From Leptodactylus fallax (taxonomy: Eukaryota > Chordata > Amphibia > Anura > Leptodactylidae): a stretch of DNA of 64,000 bases. Made by a program: the position numbers and the translations under genes. The stretch covers positions 2,542,001 to 2,606,000 of the forward strand of contig CAMRHE010000205.1 of the NCBI GenBank assembly GCA_947044405.1, written 5' to 3'. Under the pieces are notes generated by a model, which saw only the letters and a program-made list of their open reading frames with translations, was not told the origin of the DNA and made no database searches. Of the stretch, positions 54,323 through 64,000 are shown piece by piece. Each line of letters begins with the position of its first letter. Position 1 is the first letter of the stretch.

Positions 54323-57300
54323 TCCTGTGTGGGTTAAAACATAGTCATACAACAATAGAGAACGATACAACGATGCGAAGTTTATTTCACTTGCATACAT
54401 ACCATTGCATACATACATGTAACACGCACATGCATACATACACTTTTTCAAAGTATTTCTATGCTACGCACAATGTCAGCCAGTTGGCCTCATAGCAGGA
54501 CATAACACGTGTGGCCTGAAATGACCACAATATCCTGCAATCATCTGATCAATTTCATTTTGCCTAATTCTAAAATGATCCTAAACTTCAGTATTTGTGC
54601 ACAGGAGCAGGGTTGGCACATATGTGGTAGCTGGTAATGTCCATGCCCAGATGGATTGAGGGTATTCTGGCAGTAACTGAGTGAATGCGGCTTATAAACT
54701 GGCCACTATGTATAAACAGATGTACCGGAATGTCAGACAGCGTTCCAGACAATTTTTCACGTTTACTTCCCCACACAAACAACAGGTATAATACTTGTGT
54801 AATTTTACCATGGAGCCAATGTTCCTTAATGTGTCCCATAATGATAGTACATAGTCCCTCTTATCCCTGCATGACTATTTATCTATCAAACTTTTGTGGC
54901 CCAACCCTTCTGTACATGTAGCTATATATACACTTCCATGATGATGAGACAGACTGTGTTCCACACTCCCAGAATACTAACTGTTCAATTCAGTATAATA
55001 TATTTCCCTGCCAGGTGAAAATGTGTAGAAAATGTCATTAAAATGATCAATCAATCAAAGGCATTGGCCCGAAATCAACATCACAAGTGTGACCAGGGCT
55101 GGACGCATTGTAGAAATGAGGAGATACCACTCTGACAATGGCATAACCATCACAAATGTCTCACAGTCTTGAGGGGCTGTTTTTCCTTACTGTCCTAAAA
55201 GTAAAGCTTAAACTATAACACAAATCAGGTAAATGTAAAAAGTGACATTGTCAGAATGCAACTTACTTATCCTGGAAGATGGAAGGGGATGTCACAAACA
55301 ATGCAGTCTCACCGCTCTCTGCTCCAGCACCATCCTACTGCATCCATTCAGTGCCGATGATGCAATTTGATATATTTTTCAGATATTCATTTGTTCTTGA
55401 TTTACTTTTGTGTTGTTCTGTCTACATAGCTTAACCACACCCTGCACCCTTATTCCAAGTCTGTTCCAATGTGATATTCCTTGTATTTGTGTTACCGCCA
55501 GACTCCTGGATTTTCCTGACTGTATTCGTGCCTTGACCATTGATTGTCTTTTCCCATATGGCTTCATTGTAAAACACATCCCTGTGACCATGTTCTTGTG
55601 TTGTGAACAAGTTTGTCTCTGTAACTATGCCCCAGTGCTATGTAAACATTCCAGCCTTTCTCCACACTCCACGTTCTTGTCTTTTGACCATTATATTCTC
55701 CCCACTACATACTGCCCTGCCCTGGCTCATGGTCATGTTCCACACTCCACATCTGGTCATGTTACAGTTTTGTTACTGTGTGCCTCTGTAACTGTCTGCC
55801 AGCTGTCCAACAAAATCAAATCTCACCAGCTCTTTGCTTGACCCCATCAAATTGCACCTTATCAGAAACATTAGAGAATTGTAGCCTGCTCTAACTCACC
55901 TCTTCAACCTATCTATAACCAGTGGTATCTTCCCTTCTGCCTTTAAACATGCTACCATCACACCCATCCTTAAGAAACAATTCCTTGATCAGTCCTCTCA
56001 TGCCAACTAATACCCCATCTCTGTAACTGAATTGCCTTTTAAGCGATTCCCCAGTAATGGAATTGCTGTTTAAGCAGTTCCCCAATTACCCTGCAGGATC
56101 TGACAGATCAGTTAGCAAAACTAGTTACCAAAATTCCATCACCGTCCTGGCTGGTAGATTCTAACACTTCCCCAGAGGAAGAGGACTTCAGAGCCCACTG
56201 CAAGGTTGGATTTTCCCAGCAGGGACCCAGGTTACCACATTGAGCTAGTGTAAGAACAGACTACTAAACCCACACAGATTGTAAGCCCTTGAGTGCTGGG
56301 CCTTCTATCCTATCGTACCAGTTGGTCACTATGTTCGTCTATTGTTGTTGAGTATTTTGTGTTTTGTATGTGAACCCCCTCTTCAAATGTAAAGTGCCAT
56401 GGAATCAATGAGGTGCAAATCTGGAGATCCCTTAGATTGTGCCCCCCAGTTTAACCAGTGCAAGACCAGTTACAGAAATAGAATTGCACTATCTTATCCA
56501 GAGAAGTCGTGCTTTCTATATGAGTGCAGCATAAGATAAAGGAGGAGATGCTGAGCTTGGGGATATGTATATAGACATGATATAATTCATTATTTTCATG
56601 TAAAAAAAAACTGCTACCAGTACTCTTGGAGAAAGTCTGTGAGTCCCACTTCCCCCACCCACACAGAATGGCTAACATCAATCTCTGCATACAAATTCTT
56701 GCAATAAAAGTTGTCACTCACATCCTCTCAGTGGGAGCAGCACAGCTCAACTCACAGGCATCCAGAGTCACAGAAAACTATATATTCAGCATCTCCCCCT
56801 CTATCCTAGACTGCTCTTAGACAGGAAACATGACAGTGCTGTTTTAATACATAAGGTATATCAGAATTAGCTGCAGAATTTCATTTTTCAAATGTGAGCC
56901 CCAGCAAAGTTGAGGACCCTGAGGAGTCGAAGCCAAGATATGCTGCTAGGATGTCATGTGTGCTCCAAGTACTGTTTGCCAGGGTATCCCAATTGGTTAG
57001 ACTCTTCTGGTAACCTTTGCTGTAACTGTGCTGATTTTCCTATAGTATCTAACTGTATACCACAAAAGGTTGAAGAGAATGACCATGACCATGGGAATTG
57101 CAGTCTAACCTAATGGCATCATGTCACAGATCAGGAGGAGCCGAGCAGATAAATGTACCCTGTCATGTAGAATTCTGGTGTCAAAAAGTTAGGCTTAATC
57201 GTGCTAAGATTATATACATTTTTGCTCCACATTTGAAAGTTTGGTGGGGGAGTGACCCTTTGAACTGATGTACACTTGGAAATTTGTCACACTCTCCAGT

Positions 57301-57424
57301 CCAGTACTGCTGCTGTAGCAAGTGGAGATCTTTAAACCTAACAAAAGTGTTTAAGGATCTGCCAAGTTTATCAAACATCATGTGACACTTAAGACATTTT
57401 CCATACATTATAGTAAAACAGACT

Positions 57425-57640
57425 TCAGCAAAAGTGACTTGAGGTCCACTTTTCTTTACAGTGCTGCTTCAGTTTATTGAAGTGTGTGGACATTTCTTTA
57501 TGTACATACCTGTCATAACATTTCAATTGGGTTGCGTTCTGGATATTGACTGAGCCATCGCACACCTTGATTCTTTTCTTTTTCAGCCATACTCTTGTAG
57601 ATTGGCTGGTGTGCTTGGAGTCAATGGGGCACATTTATAA
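57425..57640 (-). pseudogene. Tc1-like transposase fossil, C-terminal part
   Basis: On the minus strand the frame reads SKHTSQSTRVWLKKKRIKV, then a worn block, then FNKLKQHCKEKWTS, the end of a Tc1 transposase from the second catalytic Asp region onward. The segment that should hold SPDLNPIE is corrupted (VNIQNATQLKCYD), so the catalytic Glu is lost. It is truncated on both sides. Confidence 0.75.
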
Positions 57641-60129
57641 AGACTGGTGTTATTAATGCTAGTGTTCATAACCCTGAAGTCGTAGTTGGCATACGTAAGT
57701 TTGCCCCATCATTTACGCCAGTTATGAATTTTCTTCAAGTTAGGGATTTCATTCATTGTAGTGGTGAAGTCATGTTGATTCGTTGGGTAGTTGTCTGTTT
57801 TAAGTCTGAGAGGCTAATGAGCTAATGGGTCAATTTCCTTCCACAAATCAGTTTGCAGGTAGGCGATTAAGTCCATGATGTTAATTCAATTATTGTCAAT
57901 CTAATTAATAAATTGTGTGTGGACCCAGACCAGACAGGCTGACTGCATGACTCATCCTAGGCCCTGGATAATTTATATCAAACAAAAAGGAAATATTTAA
58001 TCAAAAGCACGGTTATCATAATTCATGTTTTATAACAATCCATGCACTAAAAGATGGCCAATGGAACCATAACAAGTCAGTGACATAAAAAATCTGGACA
58101 TTGAACTTTAAGAGGCACCCCACTACCTGTGGAAGGGAGTATAATTTTATCTGCATGTTTGGTATGCCTGGATTTGTCAGACATGTCATACCTGTATGTG
58201 GTAACCAGAGTAATGGCATATTTACAATATATGTCATAGCTCTCTGGATTTGGCACATGAAATCAGCCAGCCCCAGTCACATATGAGAGGTTGGTAAGGG
58301 GGTTGGGGGTCCCTCAAAAAGGGTGATGTCGGGATCCCCCAGTGTCAGATACTTGGAGACTCAGAATAGTGTATAATCTGTCCATTTCTTGCACTGTGTT
58401 CCATGGCCAGGCTTAAAAGGAGGTCTGTTCTTTATTTTATTCCTTTTTTATTTTGTATTTGTGCCTGTTTTTTGTCTTATTACATCCTTTTCCTGTAAGA
58501 ACTGTCTTTTTGTTGTATATCAAATAAAATGTCATTGGCTATAAACATTGCCTCAATTCCAAAGAGAGTATATACTGCTTTGCTTTTTAACCCTTTTGTG
58601 TGCCAGTGCGTTTTAGAGGTTCACTGTGGATGTCAGAGGGTGCAGGTGTGTGTGGTCTGGGTTACATCGGTGTCTTGTCTACTGTAAGTGGTGGGTGGTA
58701 GCAGCTATTTATGTGGATGTGAAAATATTGGGGTCACGTCACTCCTGTGTATCTTAGTGTTATAGCGAGTGTGGAAACAAAGTCCCCCTTTAGGGTCTCG
58801 TCCAGGGTCACACATGCTTGTGCGGTAAGAGGTTGCACAGAATCTTGACAGTCTCTTTAAGGTGTGCATCGATCATTTATACTTCATCTAAACATCATTT
58901 TAAAGTGGAATTCTCCTCCAAGTAGCCATAAAGAATTACCACATATTAACTACAAATACAGGTATATATTAGTGTGCAAATATTTTGCAAATAAAAATAA
59001 TATAAGTCTTGAGTGCTTCATAAATCTTCCTTCCTCAACTGTAAAGGAGCCACATATTTATAAGGAGATACACGCCATCGCCTAAAAATAATTGAAGAAC
59101 ATTCTTTAAAAAAAGCCTGGAATAAATACATAAGAAAATGAAGAAAGGGAAACTGTCATCTACTCCATTAGTGCAATAAATTGTAAGATCTTGAAGTTAT
59201 CCGTCTGACCTGTCTGTCCCTAGATCATTAAGTTACCAAGACATAGCCCAAGGCTTCCCTTTCTCTTATAGTAGGAAAGAAGTTATGCCTAACTTAATCC
59301 ACTGGGACCAATGAGGATAGCTGAGCTAGCTTTTCGAGGCAACTGGGTTTTTTTTTGTTTTTTTCTTTTGTAACTTGGAGGCATTGGTTTTCTTTACTGC
59401 TATTTCTCAGTAATAAAATTGCATTCCCAAATATTTTACTAAGCCCCCAGGCTTGTCCTTAATCTAGGAGTCCCATTTGCTGTAAGTAGAATTTTTTGCC
59501 AGCCAACTTTTGAGTTCCCATTTCTCTGTGTCTCAGCCAAGTTTTCAGACAGTACAGCTGAAACTATGGACATCTAGACTTTGCTGATTTGCCAAGAGCA
59601 AAGAGATTTGGGAAGTAGTCCATCACACTTGACAAGTAGTTATTGGAGGCTTCTTTCATGTGTCCAAAGGTTAAAATTAGATGAAACTTATACATTAAAG
59701 TAGACTTTCAGTATAACATAAAATGGTTCTGTTCACATCTGTTTTCTACAGTCCCATCAACATGCAGTGCTGTTCTTGCTGTCAAAATGACTGAAACCTT
59801 AATAGACCCCATTATAACTCAATAGGATCCACTGCGCTCTTCAGATCCTTTGTACAATAGATCTAACACTCGTATATATGTATTTGGTTATGAACAATAG
59901 ATGCTAACTGATACCTATTGTGACAATCCAGCTTGTATTAAAAGGGTTCTCCACTATTACCGTACATGTAATGGTGTACAACTGCTGGGAATGCATCCTG
60001 ATCCTCAGAATTAAGGTGCATTGTGACATATCAATGAAAAACACCATTTTTCTACAGAAGTGGTGGGAACAGGATGTAGGACATATGGGGAAGGATTCAT
60101 GGACAGATATTTTATCAACCATTCCTGAA
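57641..60129. other. Unassigned sequence
   Basis: CAAATAAAATGTCATTGG near 58521 could be a polyadenylation context but no exon is evident. No gene was seen. Confidence 0.4.
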
Positions 60130-60940
60130 ACTTGAGATGCATGTCTTCCTCCTCAACTGAGTAAAAAAGACCCCACTCCTCTATAAAACAGGGTACAAAG
60201 CATACTCCAGATATTATAGAGGAGCAAAAGAGGAGGCTGATCTATTGTATGTCATATGGAGCTGTCTGCGACTAGCTGGTCCCATAAATGCTTGATTGGT
60301 GATAAATCAGTTGGCTTGGTAGGCCAAGGAAATGTTACAATCTGGCAGAGACATTCCTGAATACCCCTTTGTGTGCATGGGCGAGCATTACATTGCTGAA
60401 AAAATGCCAGTTGGAAGCCATGTCATGAGGGGCAATATATGTGGCCCTAGTATGTCCTGCACATATGACTTGTTAGTGTCCCTTGTATTACAACTAAGGT
60501 TGACCGGTCGTATACTATGGCTCCCCAGATTATCACATGGTGGTTGGGACAATGTATCGCTTCACAACAAAAGCAGGATAAAAGTGCTCACCACAAGGCC
60601 TCCATACTCAAACCCGACCATCGTCAGATCCCAATCAAAACCTGGACTCAATGCTAAAAACAATATCCAGTTCATAGCAGTCCAGTTTTCTTGCTCACTA
60701 TACCACTGCAAATGAAGGTGATGGTGGCTGACAATGGCTGGACACATAATAAGATCTGTGAAACCAAATTTTCTTCTGCTACTTTCCTGAGAATAGTCTG
60801 GGTAGAGACAACAGTGTGTAATGAAGATGTCACCTATGTCTATATAGTGAACAAGGAAAGGGTAGGAGCTGCTTGTTGGCAGATCAAGTGATCCTCTATA
60901 CTGGTGTTCTCTCTGGGCCATTCGCAGCCTGTTCTCTATG
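60130..60940 (-). pseudogene. Tc1-like transposase fossil of a further lineage
   Basis: Reading the minus strand from 60940 downward: LHLQWYSEQENWTAMNW (near 60690), then VIIWGAI with YDRSTLVVIQGTLTS (near 60540-60450), then worn equivalents of the QQDNARPH and PIEHLWD blocks near 60400-60260. The catalytic first Asp block (FSDESRF in relatives) reads LALSPGF here. Multiple stops and frameshifts are present and no terminal repeats were found. The lineage differs from the element at 1253 and from the fossils at 7786 and 57425. Confidence 0.7.
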
Positions 60941-61310
60941 TGTGTGTGTGCCCTCATATAACCACTGCTCCCAGCAGTGCCATATTTGGGTCGAACCCAG
61001 TATGTGACGAATCGGGTTTGACCATGTCTTTTTCTAATGCATCAGACATCTCATATCATAAAATTCAATGGCCCATCAGTGTAAAGACTGGAGTTTATTA
61101 TGGCAGTCTGAGTAAAGATTGAGTGATCTGCACTTCGTAAAGAAATTGCAGCATAAAATGTGCATTGGTGACAAAATTTTCATTATTTTTCCACTTATTT
61201 TTTCCACTTAATAATAGCTAATAAATAGCCTAAACTATATCTCTTCTTTTCACTTTCCACTTTGTTAAAAGTCCCAAACTTTACCGTCACAGTGTCACAC
61301 ATCAATGCAT
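60941..61310. other. Unassigned sequence
   Basis: No feature was recognised. Confidence 0.35.
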
Positions 61311-61710
61311 ATAAGGAGGACCTTTCACCACTTCCACCTATTCAAGTTCTTAGGCTCTGTTAATAGTCGTCATTCCACTGATTCCAGCAGAGTTGGAATG
61401 TTTTCTTTAGCCACCACCATTCCCGAGCAACAAGAGCAGTTTAGTTTTGGTGTCTGATGTGCTATTTAAGCTCTGTAATATCAGAAGGGCAGTGTCAGGC
61501 AGGGGGTGTGATTCAGAGCTCCAATCAGAGGCAGCCAGTGTCAGAGTTCAGAATCACTCCCCTTGTCTGCTCCAGCCTGACAGTGTCCTTCTGACAATAC
61601 AGAGCCTAAATAGTATATCAGACAACAAAACTAACAGCATTGATTGCTCAGGAAAGGTGGGGCTGCAGAAAAACTTCAATTTGATCCAGAATCAGTGGAG
61701 CAGCAGCTAT
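61311..61710. repeat. Miniature-element-like sequence with inverted repeat
   Basis: It begins with AGGAGGACCTTTCACCACTT, a TTAA-family-like tip. Arms 61451-61505 and 61571-61623 (about 52 bp, ~80% match by eye) pair around a ~65-nt loop, sharing CTATTTA(A/G)(G)CTCTGTA. Confidence 0.55.
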
Positions 61711-62912
61711 TAATTGATGTAAAGGGTTTGGCTTGTTAGAGTGGTACAGAGCTTAATAAACGAGGATCATTTTGTACATTATAAATCATTTATGGAAGGT
61801 TTGGTGTGAAGTCATCCTTTATAGGTTCTGTTGTGTGTCAGCAAGACCATTATCAGAAGGGGGCAAATTCCAGATACCATTTGACTTTGCCATCCATTTG
61901 CTTGGCTCTTTAGCAATTTATAACCATCTTAGAATACTTAGAAGCTGAAAGCCTACAAGGATCTGCTGAGCAATGGTTATCACACGATTACATGTCATTT
62001 AACTGCTACAGATCTAATGTCCATTGTGGACTATGATGGGATTAATTTGTCCATACATTTACATAGTATAGAGATCTGTAAAGATTTATTTAACATTCAG
62101 ATATTAATTTTGAGGGCCAGATGCTTCTGCCATAAGATTAATAGCACGTGTCATGATAACATTGAAAACGCACCTGTTCTTCCAGTTCTTAATCTCACAA
62201 AACTAACCAGCATGCCTACAATCTAACATTTCAGAAAGCCTGTTATCTAAGTTGTATGTCGCCTTTATATTGACTGCCCAGTGTAACTTCACAAACCAAT
62301 TAGCAACTCCAATTACACTGAGATTAGAAAAACATGGTTGCTTTCTTCAAGAAACGCCACCACGGTTGTCCATGAGCTGTCCCCAGTATTATTTTATTTT
62401 ATTTGCATAAATAAGCTTAACATATGACTATATAAAACATTGTAGTTCCCTATTCCTGCATACAGGCTCTCTATAAATGTGCAGAATTAGAAGACTTGTA
62501 GAGGGTGGGGAAGAGGGGGATGGAGCTGCAGTCTTATGCTACATTGTAAGTGTATTTGCTGTAAAAACAAAAAACAGTGGCACAAAAATGCATGTTTAGA
62601 CATAGCATTACTAGTTACTGCATAGTACATACAATATATATTTACTGCATGAGGGTTTGTTTAGGGATTGCATTTTTTTTTAATCCAGTCCAAAAATCCA
62701 GTCTCAGAAAGTTCCATAGTCAAGTGGAAACTAAATTTCTATGCTGATGACAAAACCTTCTCTTCTCTAGATAAATAACAAATCTCCTATGCAGGTTTAA
62801 CGCCTTAATATTGAATGATGGATATAGTTGGAGCCAGCAAGTGCTAGTTTCAACATCATTCACAACAGATATATGCATCATAAAAATCTCATGGTCAGTG
62901 TCCAGTCTAAAG
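61711..62912. other. Unassigned sequence
   Basis: No gene or bounded element was recognised. Confidence 0.4.
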
Positions 62913-63163
62913 CAAGGTTCACACCTGCGATTGGTCTCCGTTCGGGTTTCCGTCCCCGAGTTCCGTTTGAAAAATGCAGAGAGAAAAGTCCTGCAAGTAG
63001 GGCTTTTCTCTCCGCATTTTTCAGGCGGAAACCAGGTGGACCCCATTATAGTCTAATAATATAGTTTCCATGGGTAACCGCTTTTTAAGCGGATTAGGTT
63101 TCCATTTTTCAGGTCCCCAAGCGGACCCGAAGAATGGAAATCCAAATGCAGGTGTGAATCTAG
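62913..63163. mobile_element. Miniature element, AGGTTCACACCTG family, copy 2
   Basis: The termini CAAGGTTCACACCTGC and GCAGGTGTGAATCTAG are inverted. AGAGAAAAGTCCTGCAAGTA and GACCCCATTATAGTCTA are shared with 23574-23816. Confidence 0.7.
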
Positions 63164-63270
63164 CGTTACATAGTAACATAGTTGATAAGGTTGGATAAAG
63201 TGTATCACATCCAGCCTATAATCTTAGCATGTTGATCATAGTGGGATCCCAGCTGCAATACCCAGCCTGG
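63164..63270 (-). repeat. LINE 3' tail fragment
   Basis: GTTACATAGTAACATAG followed by TTGATAAGGTTGGATAAAGT is the reverse of the LINE 3' end seen at 18307. Only the tail is recognisable. Confidence 0.6.
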
Positions 63271-63569
63271 ATCTGACCACAACTGCAATAATCAGAACTA
63301 GCTCAGATCCCAGCAGTTTTACTTCCTAGATATCATGGTCAATGGCAGCTATGGCATTGTAAGTGACAAAATAAAGAGGTCTGGTCTTTCCATAAAATGG
63401 TCACAGGGTGGACAGATTATTATGGCTTCCAAGTCTGCCATCAGTATCTGCCTAAGGCATGGCGTAACAAGCTGACTCTCAGGACACCACTAACTATAAT
63501 GCTTTGGAATTCTATGGGTTCAAAGTATTATACAAGTGATCAAAGAATAGCTGCTGCTGTAAAAAAAAA
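63271..63569. other. Unassigned sequence
   Basis: No feature was recognised. Confidence 0.35.
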
Positions 63570-63960
63570 CAACTTAAAATTATATTTACAAATGGTTCAT
63601 TACCCTCTCACCCAAAAAATTAAACTAAGTAAACCTATAAAAAAAAAACATAATTTTAAATATATAAAAAAATAGTCCACTGTGCGGTAATGCCGCAGTC
63701 ATAATGACTTATACAATAAATTTATCATTTATATCACACATGCAGAGCATAACATTAAAAAAAAAATATTGGTTATTTTTCCATTCCACTACACAAACCC
63801 CACCATGAAAAAAAAATATGTAAAATTAGTAGAAAAATCACATGTATGTCAAAAAAAATTACACCAATGAAAACTACAGTTCATCCTAGAAAAAACAAGT
63901 CCATATGTGGCTACATTGATGAGAAAATAAAATTGTTATGGATTTTGTAATGAGACAATG
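63570..63960 (+). repeat. High-copy dispersed repeat, relative of 29190
   Basis: ATGAAAACTACAGTTCATCC and AAAACAAGTCCATATGTGGC correspond to strings of the same family. Very A-rich; it may run on past the window. Confidence 0.5.
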
Positions 63961-64000
63961 ATAAAATGAATATACAATACTTGGGCATTATGGTACAAAT

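Larger units (their letters stand above)
52787..57424. other. Unassigned sequence
   Basis: It contains the microsatellites listed separately and a repeat tail at about 56375-56420 (AAAGTGCCATGGAATCAATG). The frame 55410-55841 (143 codons) has no known domain and poor coding texture. No gene is supported. Confidence 0.45.

Noticed and set aside
55410..55841. 143-codon plus-strand frame rich in Cys and His
   Set aside because: Cys and His are not arranged in zinc-finger spacing and the composition follows T/C-rich DNA; no exon signals support it.

Overview
The window looks like non-genic DNA from a large, repeat-rich vertebrate genome, most likely an anuran amphibian. This rests on the types of repeat seen: Tc1-like transposons with inverted-repeat/direct-repeat ends, many hAT-like and TTAA-type miniature elements, a LINE with an esterase-like first ORF and the CATAGTTACATAG type of 3' tail, and high-copy repeats that I recognise from frog genomes. 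That last point is from memory, not from a search. There is no bacterial gene organisation, no tRNA or rRNA gene, no CRISPR array, and no protein-coding host gene that I can identify.

Left part (1-7998). A full-length Tc1-like transposon (1253-2886) has a transposase frame broken only by one in-frame stop. It is followed by a TTAA miniature element with long inverted repeats (3115-3593), a short Tc1 deletion derivative (6007-6351), a hAT-like miniature element with a perfect 8-bp target duplication (7105-7448), and the front part of a second, old Tc1-like fossil (7786-7998).

Central left (7999-16611). An apparently intact Ty3/gypsy LTR retrotransposon sits inside that fossil. It has two nearly identical LTRs of about 1.12 kb, a candidate primer-binding site, a gag ORF, a pol ORF in the -1 frame, a polypurine tract and a 4-bp target duplication. 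A slippery heptamer followed by a 7-bp stem lies in the gag-pol overlap. The element works as a unit: gag supplies the capsid and nucleocapsid; frameshifting supplies protease, reverse transcriptase, RNase H and integrase; the LTRs supply promoter and termination signals.

Middle (16612-36900). The other end of the Tc1 fossil follows. Next comes a decayed, internally deleted LINE on the minus strand, split by a hAT-like element (18903-19708). A second copy of that element lies in the opposite orientation at 22272-23180. Several miniature-element families follow. Around 31-33 kb there is an unusual patch: a fragment matching the first ~53 nt of U2 snRNA fused to unrelated sequence, with three copies of an octamer-plus-SPH-like motif nearby.

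Right part (36900-64000). This holds nested hAT-like elements (40499-41357 around 40753-41198), a 1.9-kb hAT-like element that splits a ~30-bp minisatellite (42650-45245), a partial inverted relative of it (50914-51356), TTAA miniature elements, and two further Tc1-like transposase fossils on the minus strand (57425-57640 and 60130-60940). The remainder is sequence in which I see no gene.
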